Source: Deltaproteobacteria bacterium (GTDB lineage: Bacteria > SAR324 > NAC60-12). From it: a stretch of 16,698 bases of DNA. This document shows, one piece after another, positions 8,832-14,988 of the stretch (the stretch's first letter is position 1; the number at the start of each line of letters is the position of its first letter). The notes below the pieces were generated by a model. That model saw nothing but the letters and a program-made list of their open reading frames with translations, was not told the DNA's origin and ran no database searches. Position numbers and translations under genes: made by a program. The DNA lies in contig DPLM01000392.1 of the NCBI GenBank assembly GCA_003541985.1, forward strand, positions 1 to 16,698, written 5' to 3'.

Positions 8832-9299
8832 TCAGGTTGGGAGATCGACGATGAAAACCTCTGTGAAGAGGTATTCACTAGCAAATCCAATCACGATTGC
8901 CGTGATTAGAGCAGGAAAGAATTTTTTCTTCTCAAATCTTTCAAGACCCCAAATCGTGATGACTAGAAAAAGGGTTGTCATCCAAGCGAAAGGCATCAGT
9001 CTAAAATGAAGCACCAGACTATAAATTACAGTTGCTAGCGAGATAATAAGACCTGCACGTATGGAAGGCTGTTCTTTAGTTTCTTCATTTTCTGAAAGCT
9101 GAACTGGTTTTCTCAGAGCATTTAAGATCACCAGTCCTGCACAGAAAATCACAATGAAAGCAGTCGCTTGTGGCACAGGTCCTGAACCCAAAGGCTCGAA
9201 AGATCCTGGTGGTAGATCCCGCGATTCCCAAAGAAAAACCAAGCAGATCAGAATTACCAGCAAAGAAACCCAAATCTCGAACCGCTGAAGGAGATTCAT
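8832..9299 (-). CDS. tctB: TTT transporter small membrane subunit TctB
   Basis: A 155-residue TctB (DUF1468-type) protein, normal length. Predicted membrane segments are near 9-24, 44-62, 82-98, 103-118 and 128-148, with a charged cytoplasmic-looking loop rich in Glu and Lys (64-78). The segment ESRDLPPGSFEPLGSGPVP (25-43) is the usual conserved stretch after the first helix. TctB is the small, poorly conserved partner of TctA and is needed for transport. It sits between tctC (64 bp gap) and tctA (9 bp gap). A weak AGAG lies about 10 nt before the ATG. Assignment rests on hydrophobicity pattern, size, the conserved loop and position in the tctCBA order. Confidence 0.93.
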   Translation of the reverse strand: MNLLQRFEIWVSLLVILICLVFLWESRDLPPGSFEPLGSGPVPQATAFIVIFCAGLVILNALRKPVQLSENEETKEQPSIRAGLIISLATVIYSLVLHFRLMPFAWMTTLFLVITIWGLERFEKKKFFPALITAIVIGFASEYLFTEVFIVDLPT

Positions 9300-9315
9300 A
9301 TCGATATCTCTAAAT

Positions 9316-9355
9316 CATCATGAAACGCACCACCTCAAACATCATGAAAGTGGTG
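9316..9355 (-). repeat. Short direct and inverted repeats in the tctC-tctB gap
   Basis: The 10-mer CATCATGAAA occurs at 9316-9325 and 9340-9349, 24 bp apart. Overlapping this, CACCAC (9328-9333) and GTGGTG (9350-9355) form a 6-bp stem with a 16-nt loop. It lies between the binding-protein and membrane-subunit genes, where intercistronic stem-loops often set unequal expression. The stem is short, so a functional role is uncertain. Confidence 0.3.
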
Positions 9356-9363
9356 AGTCTCAC

Positions 9364-10335
9364 TTATTTTTTTGAAGCTAGCTTGGCTACTGGCTCAATT
9401 GCGGTCCAGGTATTCTGCAGATCCTGCTGAAGATCGTTGCCACCTAAAAATAGATTGGCAAAGCCTTTACTATCCAGGAACTTCTGATAGCGGTCAGTTG
9501 ATGTAGAAGCTTGAAGAGCATTTGCAAAACCTTTGATAGCTGCCTCTGGAGTCCCCTTAGGAGCAAACCACCAAGATTTGATACAGAACTCCATATCATA
9601 ACCTAACTCCTTCATGGTCGGGAGTTGCGAAAGTTGTTCGAATCTTTCAGACCCTGTGTAAGCGAGCGGTTTGATCTGGGCTTCCGGATTTTCTGAACCA
9701 TCTGGCATTCTGGTGAATTTGACAACCTCAGCTCCAGATAGAACAGTTGCGTTGGTTTGAGCTCCAGTCAAAGCGGTGTAGTTGGCTGTTCCTCCACCGA
9801 TCTGTACAAAGCGGAACTTGGCACCTGGAGCTAACTCTTGAAGCATTACTCCTGCTAGGTGGTTGATAGCTCCTAGATTTGCTCCAAAAATGAGTGTGTC
9901 TGGGTTCGATTTAGCTGCTCCTAGAAGATCTTGCACTGAGTTGATATCAGAATCTTTCCTGACCATCGGAAAAAGACAGAATTCTCCAGTTGCAGCTACA
10001 GGTGCAAAATCTCTCCACCCAAAGTTGAGAGCACCGCTTCCCTCTCCACCCATCAATGCAATGTGAATCAAAAGAAAGGTGTGGCCATCAGGATTGGCTT
10101 CCATCACCTGCCGAGAGCCAATTGAATAGTGGCCTCCCACATTGACAATCGTGACGGGTTGGGAAAGAAGGTTGTTCTCCTTCATGGCAGCTTGGAAAAC
10201 TCGGGCTGTTTGGTCAGAAGTTCCCCCAGCCTTGAAAGGAACAATTATCTTAATTGGTTTCTCTGGCCAAGCTCCCCAAACGGGAGAGGTCAAAAGGTTT
10301 AAGCCAACGAATAGTGAGATCAAAATGCGGGACAT
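9364..10335 (-). CDS. tctC: TTT transporter periplasmic binding protein TctC
   Basis: A 323-residue TctC/Bug-family solute-binding protein that captures carboxylates in the periplasm and delivers them to TctAB. Residues 1-21 form a Sec signal peptide (MSR, then hydrophobic ILISLFVGLNLL), with likely cleavage after VWG. The mature protein opens with WPEKPIKIIVPFKAGGTSD (23-41), the family signature in which the GG(T/S)xD loop binds a substrate carboxylate; D41 is the conserved Asp. Later family features include the FGANLGAINHLAG region (about 149-161), a GGG loop at 178-180 and QLPTMKELGYDMEF near 237-250. Size is standard (about 320). It is first in the operon, preceded by a roughly 600-bp regulatory gap. 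Start is the ATG at 10335; a GntR-type operator candidate lies only 3 nt upstream. Ligand unknown. Confidence 0.95.
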   Translation of the reverse strand: MSRILISLFVGLNLLTSPVWGAWPEKPIKIIVPFKAGGTSDQTARVFQAAMKENNLLSQPVTIVNVGGHYSIGSRQVMEANPDGHTFLLIHIALMGGEGSGALNFGWRDFAPVAATGEFCLFPMVRKDSDINSVQDLLGAAKSNPDTLIFGANLGAINHLAGVMLQELAPGAKFRFVQIGGGTANYTALTGAQTNATVLSGAEVVKFTRMPDGSENPEAQIKPLAYTGSERFEQLSQLPTMKELGYDMEFCIKSWWFAPKGTPEAAIKGFANALQASTSTDRYQKFLDSKGFANLFLGGNDLQQDLQNTWTAIEPVAKLASKK

Positions 10336-10337
10336 GC

Positions 10338-10348
10338 TTGTTATACCA
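10338..10348. promoter_or_regulatory. Candidate GntR/FadR-type operator before tctC
   Basis: TTGTTATACCA matches the FadR-subfamily consensus TNGTNNNACNA at all six fixed positions and starts 3 nt upstream of the tctC ATG. Two looser sites lie at 10428-10438 (TGGTTGGGCCA) and 10458-10468 (TGGTCCAACCG), each one mismatch away. One-mismatch hits are expected by chance in 600 bp; the exact match is less so. The operon-encoded GntR/FCD regulator is the likely binder (inference). Confidence 0.4.
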
Positions 10349-10428
10349 CTAGAGGATTAGCAATTATCCGGACCTTGAATCCTGATGGAATAACTCTCCC
10401 ATCTCCAAAAACCCGGCTGAAGTAAATT

Positions 10429-10467
10429 GGTTGGGCCAAAAAAAAAGAATTTTTATATGGTCCAACC
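10429..10467 (-). repeat. Imperfect hairpin upstream of tctC
   Basis: GGTTGGGCC (10429-10437) pairs with GGTCCAACC (10459-10467) with one G-T wobble. The intervening A9 and T-rich tracts extend the stem by seven A-T pairs, with two mismatches and a GAA loop. No poly-U tail follows in either direction, so it is not a clear terminator. It may be a cruciform-like operator or a 5'-UTR stem-loop. Confidence 0.45.
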
Positions 10468-10474
10468 GTTTTTG

Positions 10475-10503
10475 GTTTTAATGGAAGCAGATATGAAAAG
10501 CAA
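10475..10503 (-). promoter_or_regulatory. Weak candidate promoter for the tctCBA operon
   Basis: Read on the minus strand, TTGCTT (10503-10498) and TAAAAC (10480-10475) are separated by 17 bp. Transcription would begin near 10468, at the edge of the hairpin and operator-like sites, a repressor-friendly layout. Each box matches its consensus poorly (about four of six), so this is tentative. Confidence 0.25.
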
Positions 10504-10932
10504 CCATTAATTACGTTTGACATTAATCATGAACTTATTTCAGGATTGAAGCCTTAAGCAGGGATCTGGTAAAGGAATGGCCTCCAAGTCATGTCAGCTA
10601 ACTTTCTAGAAAAGCGATCCTGATAATTGAACTCTGATTGATTATTCGACTTAACTGGATTTCCCTATGTTGCATTATTTTCTTAAGGTGTCGAAAATAC
10701 TATCGGTAATTATCTCGCCAAATAAAAAGACCTTCGCAGAAATCCGACCACGGTTCCTCATGTGGTCAATTCTTCGTATCGATCCACTTCCCCCTGTCAG
10801 AGATAGCTGATCTCTTGTTCTTTATACAGATTTACAGTTTTAAAATTTAGTTTTATATTAATTAACATGTGACTACTATGACATATGCTATGAAAGATAA
10901 ATAGTAATTATAACTATCTCCGTGGAGCATCT

Positions 10933-11379
10933 ATGCAAACAAGAATACCAGTTATCAAAGCACTGGAAAAAATTGGATGTGCTAGAAATACTTTGTATAA
11001 ACTAATGAGTCTTCACGGAATTGAATCAACCCGAGAAGGGAATCAAAGATTTCTGCAAAAAGAAGATTATGAAAAATTGTTTGAACTCTATCAGACAACT
11101 ATTAAGAGAAGAAAAAAGCAGGATAAGTCAAAAATGCCAAGACTTCCTGAGGAAGCGGGTGCTCGCTTGGAACAATTGATTGAAGTGGCATGGACAGAGA
11201 GACAACTGAACGCTCGACTTACGGAAGAGATCAAGGAATTGAAAGAGCAGATCAAGAATTTGCTGGAGCTGAATGCTGAACTGGTGAAGAGTAATCTACA
11301 CCTCATTGGCTCGGTTCGGCATTCATTGGATGCCCAAAATCGACGACAACAATCTGAATCTTCTAATGTGGATATGTGA
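10933..11379 (+). CDS. Small HTH (MerR/excisionase-like) plus coiled-coil protein
   Basis: A 148-residue protein that I cannot name. Residues 5-50 look like a MerR- or excisionase-type helix-turn-helix: RIPVIKALEKIGCARNTLYKLM, then a RFLQKEDYEKL segment like the KxxDVEK end of such domains. A basic linker follows (KRRKKQDKSK, 59-68), then a long heptad-like coiled coil (about 76-120, e.g. LTEEIKELKEQIKNLLELNAEL) suited to dimerisation, and a Gln/Ser-rich tail. There is no signal peptide or enzyme motif. It is probably a small DNA-binding regulator. The start is well supported by GGAG 5 nt before the ATG. It lies 64 bp upstream of the gamma-glutamyltransferase gene on the same strand and may be cotranscribed with it or regulate it; similar motifs precede both genes. 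Coding sequence is visibly AT-richer than the tct operon. Confidence 0.85.
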   Translation: MQTRIPVIKALEKIGCARNTLYKLMSLHGIESTREGNQRFLQKEDYEKLFELYQTTIKRRKKQDKSKMPRLPEEAGARLEQLIEVAWTERQLNARLTEEIKELKEQIKNLLELNAELVKSNLHLIGSVRHSLDAQNRRQQSESSNVDM

Positions 11380-11400
11380 TTAATACAGACATCTTTTCAG

Positions 11401-11415
11401 TTAAATTCAATTTAA
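11401..11415. repeat. 15-bp perfect palindrome upstream of the gamma-glutamyltransferase gene
   Basis: TTAAATT-C-AATTTAA is a perfect palindrome around one central base, 28 bp before the ATG at 11444. It is preceded by TTTTCAG, and an earlier ATACAGA sits at 11383-11389; both motifs recur in similar form (ATACAGA, TTTACAG) at 10824-10837 upstream of the HTH gene. A plausible operator for the adjacent HTH protein, but the AT-rich composition makes chance palindromes common. Confidence 0.35.
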
Positions 11416-11443
11416 TATAGCGTTCTTATACTACAGGAACCAC

Positions 11444-13030
11444 ATGGGGAACTTTTCTTGGGCGATGCCCTATGCGTCTCGCAGAATGCCAATTTTTGCA
11501 GAAAACATGGTTGCAACTTCACAGCCGCTAGCAGCTCAGGCTGGTTTACGTATGTTACAGAATGGAGGTAATGCTGTAGATGCAGCGCTGGCTACAGCCA
11601 TAACACTGACAGTGGTCGAGCCGGTGATGAATGGCATTGGCTCTGACGCTTTCTGTATCCTTTGGGATGGCGAACAGCTCCGCGGGTTGAATGCTTCAGG
11701 ACGTGCACCAGCTTCCTGGACTCCAGAACGCTTTTCCGGTTTTGAGGAAATGCCTCAGCAAGGCTGGGAGGCGATCACGGTGCCTGGTTGTGTCTCAGCC
11801 TGGGTGGCATTATCCAAGCGTTTTGGCTGTCTCCACTTTGAAAAATTATTTGAACCCGCAATCCACTATGCTAAGTCTGGCTTTCAGATTGGCCCGGTCT
11901 CGGCAGGAAATTGGGAGGAATCCGTTAAGATTCTCAGTAAGTTTGAGGAATTTCGCAGAGTCTTTTTACCCAAAGGAAGAGCCCCTCGAACCGGAGAAAG
12001 GTTTCAAAACCCAGAACAGGCAAAGACGCTCCAGATAATTGCAGAAACCAATGGCGAAGCATTCTATCGAGGCGTTTTGGCTGAGCAGATCATTGCTGAC
12101 TCAACACGTCACGGCGGTGCAATGAATCTTGCAGATTTGGATCAACATCAATGCGACTGGGTGGATACTATCTCTCAGGAATTCATGGGTTATGAACTGC
12201 ACGAAATCCCTCCTAACAGTCAGGGTCTGGCGGCCTTAATTGCGCTGGGTATTATGAGATATCTGCCCATTCAGAGTTGGCCTGTTGATTCAGCTGAAAG
12301 TCTGCATGTCCAAATAGAAGCTATGAAACTAGCTTTGGCGGATGCCTATCGCTATTTCGCTGATCCCTCATCAATGGATGTGAATGCTGAAAATTTGCTG
12401 AATGAGGATTATCTTAAACAACGCTCCCAAATCATTGATTTAAGTAAAGCTCAGGAAATGGGTTTTGGGGTTCCCAAACCAAGCGGTACAGTGTATTTAA
12501 CTGCCGCAGATCAAAACGGAATGATGGTCTCCTACATTCAGTCAAACCGCATGGGCTTCGGCTCAGGAATTGTGGTTCCAGGAACGGGCATTAGTCTGCA
12601 GAATAGGGCAGTTGATTTTAATCTTAAGGAGGGCCATCCCAATCAGGTGGGTGGTGGTAAGCGCCCTTTCCACACAATCATTCCAGCGTTTTTGATGAAG
12701 GACGGTCAGCCGGAAATGAGTTTTGGGGTGATGGGGGGACCAATGCAGGCTCAAGGACATGTACAACTTGTGCTTCGCATGCTCGTCTATGGTCAGAATC
12801 CTCAGACAGCAGTTGATGGACCACGATGGCAAGTTCTTGATGGGCTAAATGTAGCGATTGAAGAAGATTTTTCGGCTAATGTGTTGAGCCAACTGGAATC
12901 TCGGGGTCATCAACTTCAGCGTAAACCCAGGCAACCTTTCTTTGGTGGGGCTCAATTGATCTATCGTATGGAAGACGGCTATTGTGGCGCATCCGAACCC
13001 CGCAAAGAAGGGCAGGCAGTTGGCTTCTAA
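11444..13030 (+). CDS. Gamma-glutamyltransferase family protein, cytoplasmic (YwrD-like)
   Basis: A 528-residue N-terminal-nucleophile hydrolase of the gamma-glutamyltranspeptidase family, which cleaves or transfers gamma-glutamyl groups or acyl amides. The large-subunit part begins ATSQPLAAQAGLRMLQNGGNAVDAALA (24-50) and has GRAP (86-89), where the family Arg binds the glutamyl carboxylate. Autoprocessing would occur before T349 in PSGTVYLTAAD (346-356), giving subunits of about 348 and 180 residues. Downstream signatures are QSNRMGFGSGIVVPGTGISLQNR (366-388) and GVMGGPMQAQGHVQ (428-441). There is no signal peptide, unlike periplasmic Ggt; the TVYL nucleophile context resembles the YwrD-like group from memory. 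Start is the ATG at 11444 with AGGA 5 nt upstream. It lies downstream of the HTH gene and converges with the sugar ABC operon. A gamma-glutamyl detoxification, salvage or acylase role is possible; substrate unknown. Confidence 0.93.
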   Translation: MGNFSWAMPYASRRMPIFAENMVATSQPLAAQAGLRMLQNGGNAVDAALATAITLTVVEPVMNGIGSDAFCILWDGEQLRGLNASGRAPASWTPERFSGFEEMPQQGWEAITVPGCVSAWVALSKRFGCLHFEKLFEPAIHYAKSGFQIGPVSAGNWEESVKILSKFEEFRRVFLPKGRAPRTGERFQNPEQAKTLQIIAETNGEAFYRGVLAEQIIADSTRHGGAMNLADLDQHQCDWVDTISQEFMGYELHEIPPNSQGLAALIALGIMRYLPIQSWPVDSAESLHVQIEAMKLALADAYRYFADPSSMDVNAENLLNEDYLKQRSQIIDLSKAQEMGFGVPKPSGTVYLTAADQNGMMVSYIQSNRMGFGSGIVVPGTGISLQNRAVDFNLKEGHPNQVGGGKRPFHTIIPAFLMKDGQPEMSFGVMGGPMQAQGHVQLVLRMLVYGQNPQTAVDGPRWQVLDGLNVAIEEDFSANVLSQLESRGHQLQRKPRQPFFGGAQLIYRMEDGYCGASEPRKEGQAVGF

Positions 13031-13052
13031 ATAAAGTAAAATAATATTCTAC

Positions 13053-13067
13053 ATACACACAGTGTAT
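13053..13067. repeat. Small inverted repeat between convergent genes
   Basis: ATACAC-ACA-GTGTAT is a 6-bp stem with a 3-nt loop in the 78-bp AT-rich gap between the gamma-glutamyltransferase stop and the ABC permease stop. It could act as a weak bidirectional terminator, but no T-tract follows directly on either strand. Confidence 0.3.
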
Positions 13068-13108
13068 TAAATAAATGATTTTTGAGAAATATTTAGGACA
13101 AAATTTAA

Positions 13109-14083
13109 CTATGGTTTGGAATTGAACAAAAATCTTTTATCTCTGATGTTATTGATTGTTACAGCAATCAAAACGATTATTCCCATGATGAAAAGTTGCC
13201 AAAAATAATCCACACCTGCAATCACCAAAGCATTTGTCATCATTGATAATAATATTGCACCCATCAATGTTCCGTAAACAGTTCCTTTACCCCCAAACAA
13301 ACTCGTCCCGCCAATAATTACAGCAGCAATCACGTGAATTTCCATGGAAGTGCCGATTGTTGCCTGGGTGGAATCTATCCTAGTAATCATTATCAGTCCT
13401 CCCAGAGCCACTGATAAGCCCATGAAAGAATAAACTAAAATTTCTACCAATTTGACATTTACTCCTGCAAGTCTGGCTGCCTCACGGTTCCCACCTATAG
13501 ATCTAGCGTGTAAACCAAATTTTGTTTTGTTGAATAACCAAGCACCAAATAAAGCAAAAATAAGTGAAATTAAAACGGGTACAGGTATTCCAATTATGTC
13601 ACCTTGACCTATCCAAGTTAAAGATTCAGGCAAACCATAATGCATTTTTCCTGCTGAGTGAACTAATGCAAGACCCCTAAGACTTACCATAATGCCCAAT
13701 GTTGCTATAAAAGGAGGAATATTTATGTAAGATATTAGGTAACCAGTAAAAGCACCAAGTGTCCCTCCCATTAAAAACATCAAAAGGACTCCAAGTATTG
13801 GGTCGAGTCCATTTTTTATTAATTCAAAAGTTACTACAGTAATGAGGGCTAGCAATGAACCAACAGATAGATCTATTCCAGCTGCAGCAATTACAAAGGT
13901 CATTCCTACTGCTAATATGATATAATATGAAGCTTGTGTTAAAACATTAAGTAAATTGGTAATCGTCGCAAACTTAGGATTTATTAAAGAAAATAAGATG
14001 GCCAATATAATGACCACTATGGTTAGCCCTAACCCTTGAAAAAGCCACTTTTTGTCTGCATTACCGATCAATGAATCTGACAT
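13109..14083 (-). CDS. Ribose/CUT2-type sugar ABC transporter permease
   Basis: An inner-membrane permease of the RbsC/XylH/AraH group, 324 residues from the ATG at 14083. Hydrophobic helices start near residue 17 (LFQGLGLTIVVIILAILFSL) and run to the C-terminus, about eight to ten in all. Family signatures are GIDLSVGSLLAL, the cytoplasmic ARSIGGNREAARLAGVN loop that contacts the ATPase, and GGTSLFGGKGTVYGTLMGA near the end. The frame stays open upstream to a TTG at 14110 that would overlap the ATPase gene. I prefer the ATG because it leaves a 13-bp gap and needs no rare start, though neither has a good Shine-Dalgarno. It is the last gene of a binding protein-ATPase-permease operon. Substrate is probably a monosaccharide or polyol; the exact sugar cannot be read from sequence. 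DNA here is clearly AT-richer than the tct operon. Confidence 0.93.
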   Translation of the reverse strand: MSDSLIGNADKKWLFQGLGLTIVVIILAILFSLINPKFATITNLLNVLTQASYYIILAVGMTFVIAAAGIDLSVGSLLALITVVTFELIKNGLDPILGVLLMFLMGGTLGAFTGYLISYINIPPFIATLGIMVSLRGLALVHSAGKMHYGLPESLTWIGQGDIIGIPVPVLISLIFALFGAWLFNKTKFGLHARSIGGNREAARLAGVNVKLVEILVYSFMGLSVALGGLIMITRIDSTQATIGTSMEIHVIAAVIIGGTSLFGGKGTVYGTLMGAILLSMMTNALVIAGVDYFWQLFIMGIIVLIAVTINNIRDKRFLFNSKP

Positions 14084-14096
14084 GTTTTTATAATTT

Positions 14097-14840
14097 TTAA
14101 GATAACCCAAAAGTAATTAATTTTACAACTTCTTCACGAGAGGTATTTTGTGCTTCCAATACTTTGATCAACTTTCCATTTTTCATAACAGCTATTCGAT
14201 CAGATAGTTTTAAAACATGTTCAAGATTATGGCTAATTATCAAAACACTTACATTTTCTGATCTCATCTTCTCAATTAAATTAAAAACTTTACTTCCCTC
14301 CTCAACACCCAGAGCTGCCATTGGCTCGTCCATGATAACTAGTTTTACTTTTTGAAGAAGTAATCTGCTGATTGCGATCGTTTGACGCTGTCCTCCTGAT
14401 AAATTTACTACTGCATCATTCAGTTTTGGCAACTTAATACTAAATTGATTTAATAAATCTCGAGTTTCGGTTCGCATCCTTTGGTAATCAAGTTGTGGAA
14501 ATATTCCTAAAACCTTTTTTTGTAATTCCCGACCTAGAAAAACGTTTTCTGGCACATTTAGCGTATCAATTAATCCTAGCCCTTGATGAAGACACCCAAT
14601 ACCATAAAAGCCTGCTTTTTTTGGAGAATCCAATCTTACGTCTTCTCCATCAATTTCAATATGCCCACTATCGGGTAGCTGAGCACCAGCTAAAGTCTTT
14701 ACAAAGGTTGATTTGCCAGCTCCATTATCTCCAACAAGTGATAAAATCTCACCTTTTCTAATTTCTAGTGTTATTTCTTCGATCGCTTTTAAGCCACCAT
14801 AACTTTTTGTTAAATTCTCAACTTTTATGAAAGATTGCAT
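14097..14840 (-). CDS. Sugar ABC transporter ATP-binding protein, single-domain
   Basis: A 247-residue ATPase that powers the adjacent permease. Walker A is GDNGAGKST (37-45), the Q-loop Gln is Q86 (LHQGLG), the signature is LSGGQ (147-151), Walker B is KLVIMDEP (166-173, D171, E172), and the switch His is H204 (ISHN). DEPMAALG resembles the DEPTAALG of RbsA/MglA-type proteins, placing it with the CUT2 sugar importers. It has only one nucleotide-binding domain, whereas RbsA, MglA and XylG have two fused copies of about 500 residues. It therefore resembles FrcA-like half-size ATPases that act as homodimers. The frame ends cleanly at TAA with no sign of a broken second half. Start is the ATG at 14840; the Shine-Dalgarno is poor. 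A strong stem-loop separates it from the binding-protein gene. Confidence 0.95.
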   Translation of the reverse strand: MQSFIKVENLTKSYGGLKAIEEITLEIRKGEILSLVGDNGAGKSTFVKTLAGAQLPDSGHIEIDGEDVRLDSPKKAGFYGIGCLHQGLGLIDTLNVPENVFLGRELQKKVLGIFPQLDYQRMRTETRDLLNQFSIKLPKLNDAVVNLSGGQRQTIAISRLLLQKVKLVIMDEPMAALGVEEGSKVFNLIEKMRSENVSVLIISHNLEHVLKLSDRIAVMKNGKLIKVLEAQNTSREEVVKLITFGLS

Positions 14841-14914
14841 GAGGATGCTTCTGTAATATTACTCATTTGTCAATTAGGACTCGTTCTAAAAGGCCTGGCA
14901 AGAGTTGTATTGGG

Positions 14915-14975
14915 TGCTGAAACTAGGTCTAATTATTCTTGCTAATTTGAATCAATTTTATTCCTAGTTTCAGCA
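14915..14975 (-). repeat. Intercistronic stem-loop between binding-protein and ATPase genes
   Basis: TGCTGAAACTAGG (14915-14927) and CCTAGTTTCAGCA (14963-14975) are a perfect 13-bp inverted repeat with a 35-nt AT-rich loop, in the 148-bp gap. No U-tract follows on the minus strand, so it is unlikely to be a full terminator. Such stem-loops after binding-protein genes can protect the upstream mRNA and raise its level over the membrane components. An alternative is the footprint of a small repeat element. Confidence 0.6.
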
Positions 14976-14988
14976 TTCTTACTTTAAT

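Larger units (their letters stand above)
10336..10932. other. Intergenic regulatory region between divergent tctC and the HTH gene
   Basis: About 600 bp without a convincing gene. The left part (10336-10503) holds the candidate tct promoter, GntR-like sites and a 39-nt imperfect hairpin. The middle (10504-10745) shows nothing I recognise; short open frames there have no family features. At 10746-10767 there is a perfect 6-bp inverted repeat, GACCAC/GTGGTC with a 10-nt loop. The right part is strongly AT-rich up to the HTH gene, whose GGAG (10924-10927) sits 5 nt before its ATG. Confidence 0.6.

Noticed and set aside
10341..10523. A 60-residue minus-strand open frame upstream of tctC
   Set aside because: No domain, no good ribosome site, and it runs through the hairpin and operator-like region.
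11427..11432. TATACT as a -10 box for the gamma-glutamyltransferase gene
   Set aside because: Transcription would begin about 5 nt before the ATG, losing the AGGA ribosome site, and there is no -35.
14084..14110. TTG start extending the permease by nine residues into the ATPase gene
   Set aside because: Rare start, no Shine-Dalgarno, and the extension is Asn/Lys/Tyr-rich with no family match; the ATG at 14083 is preferred.
14915..14975. Stem-loop as a Rho-independent terminator
   Set aside because: The loop is 35 nt and no U-tract follows the stem on the transcribed strand.
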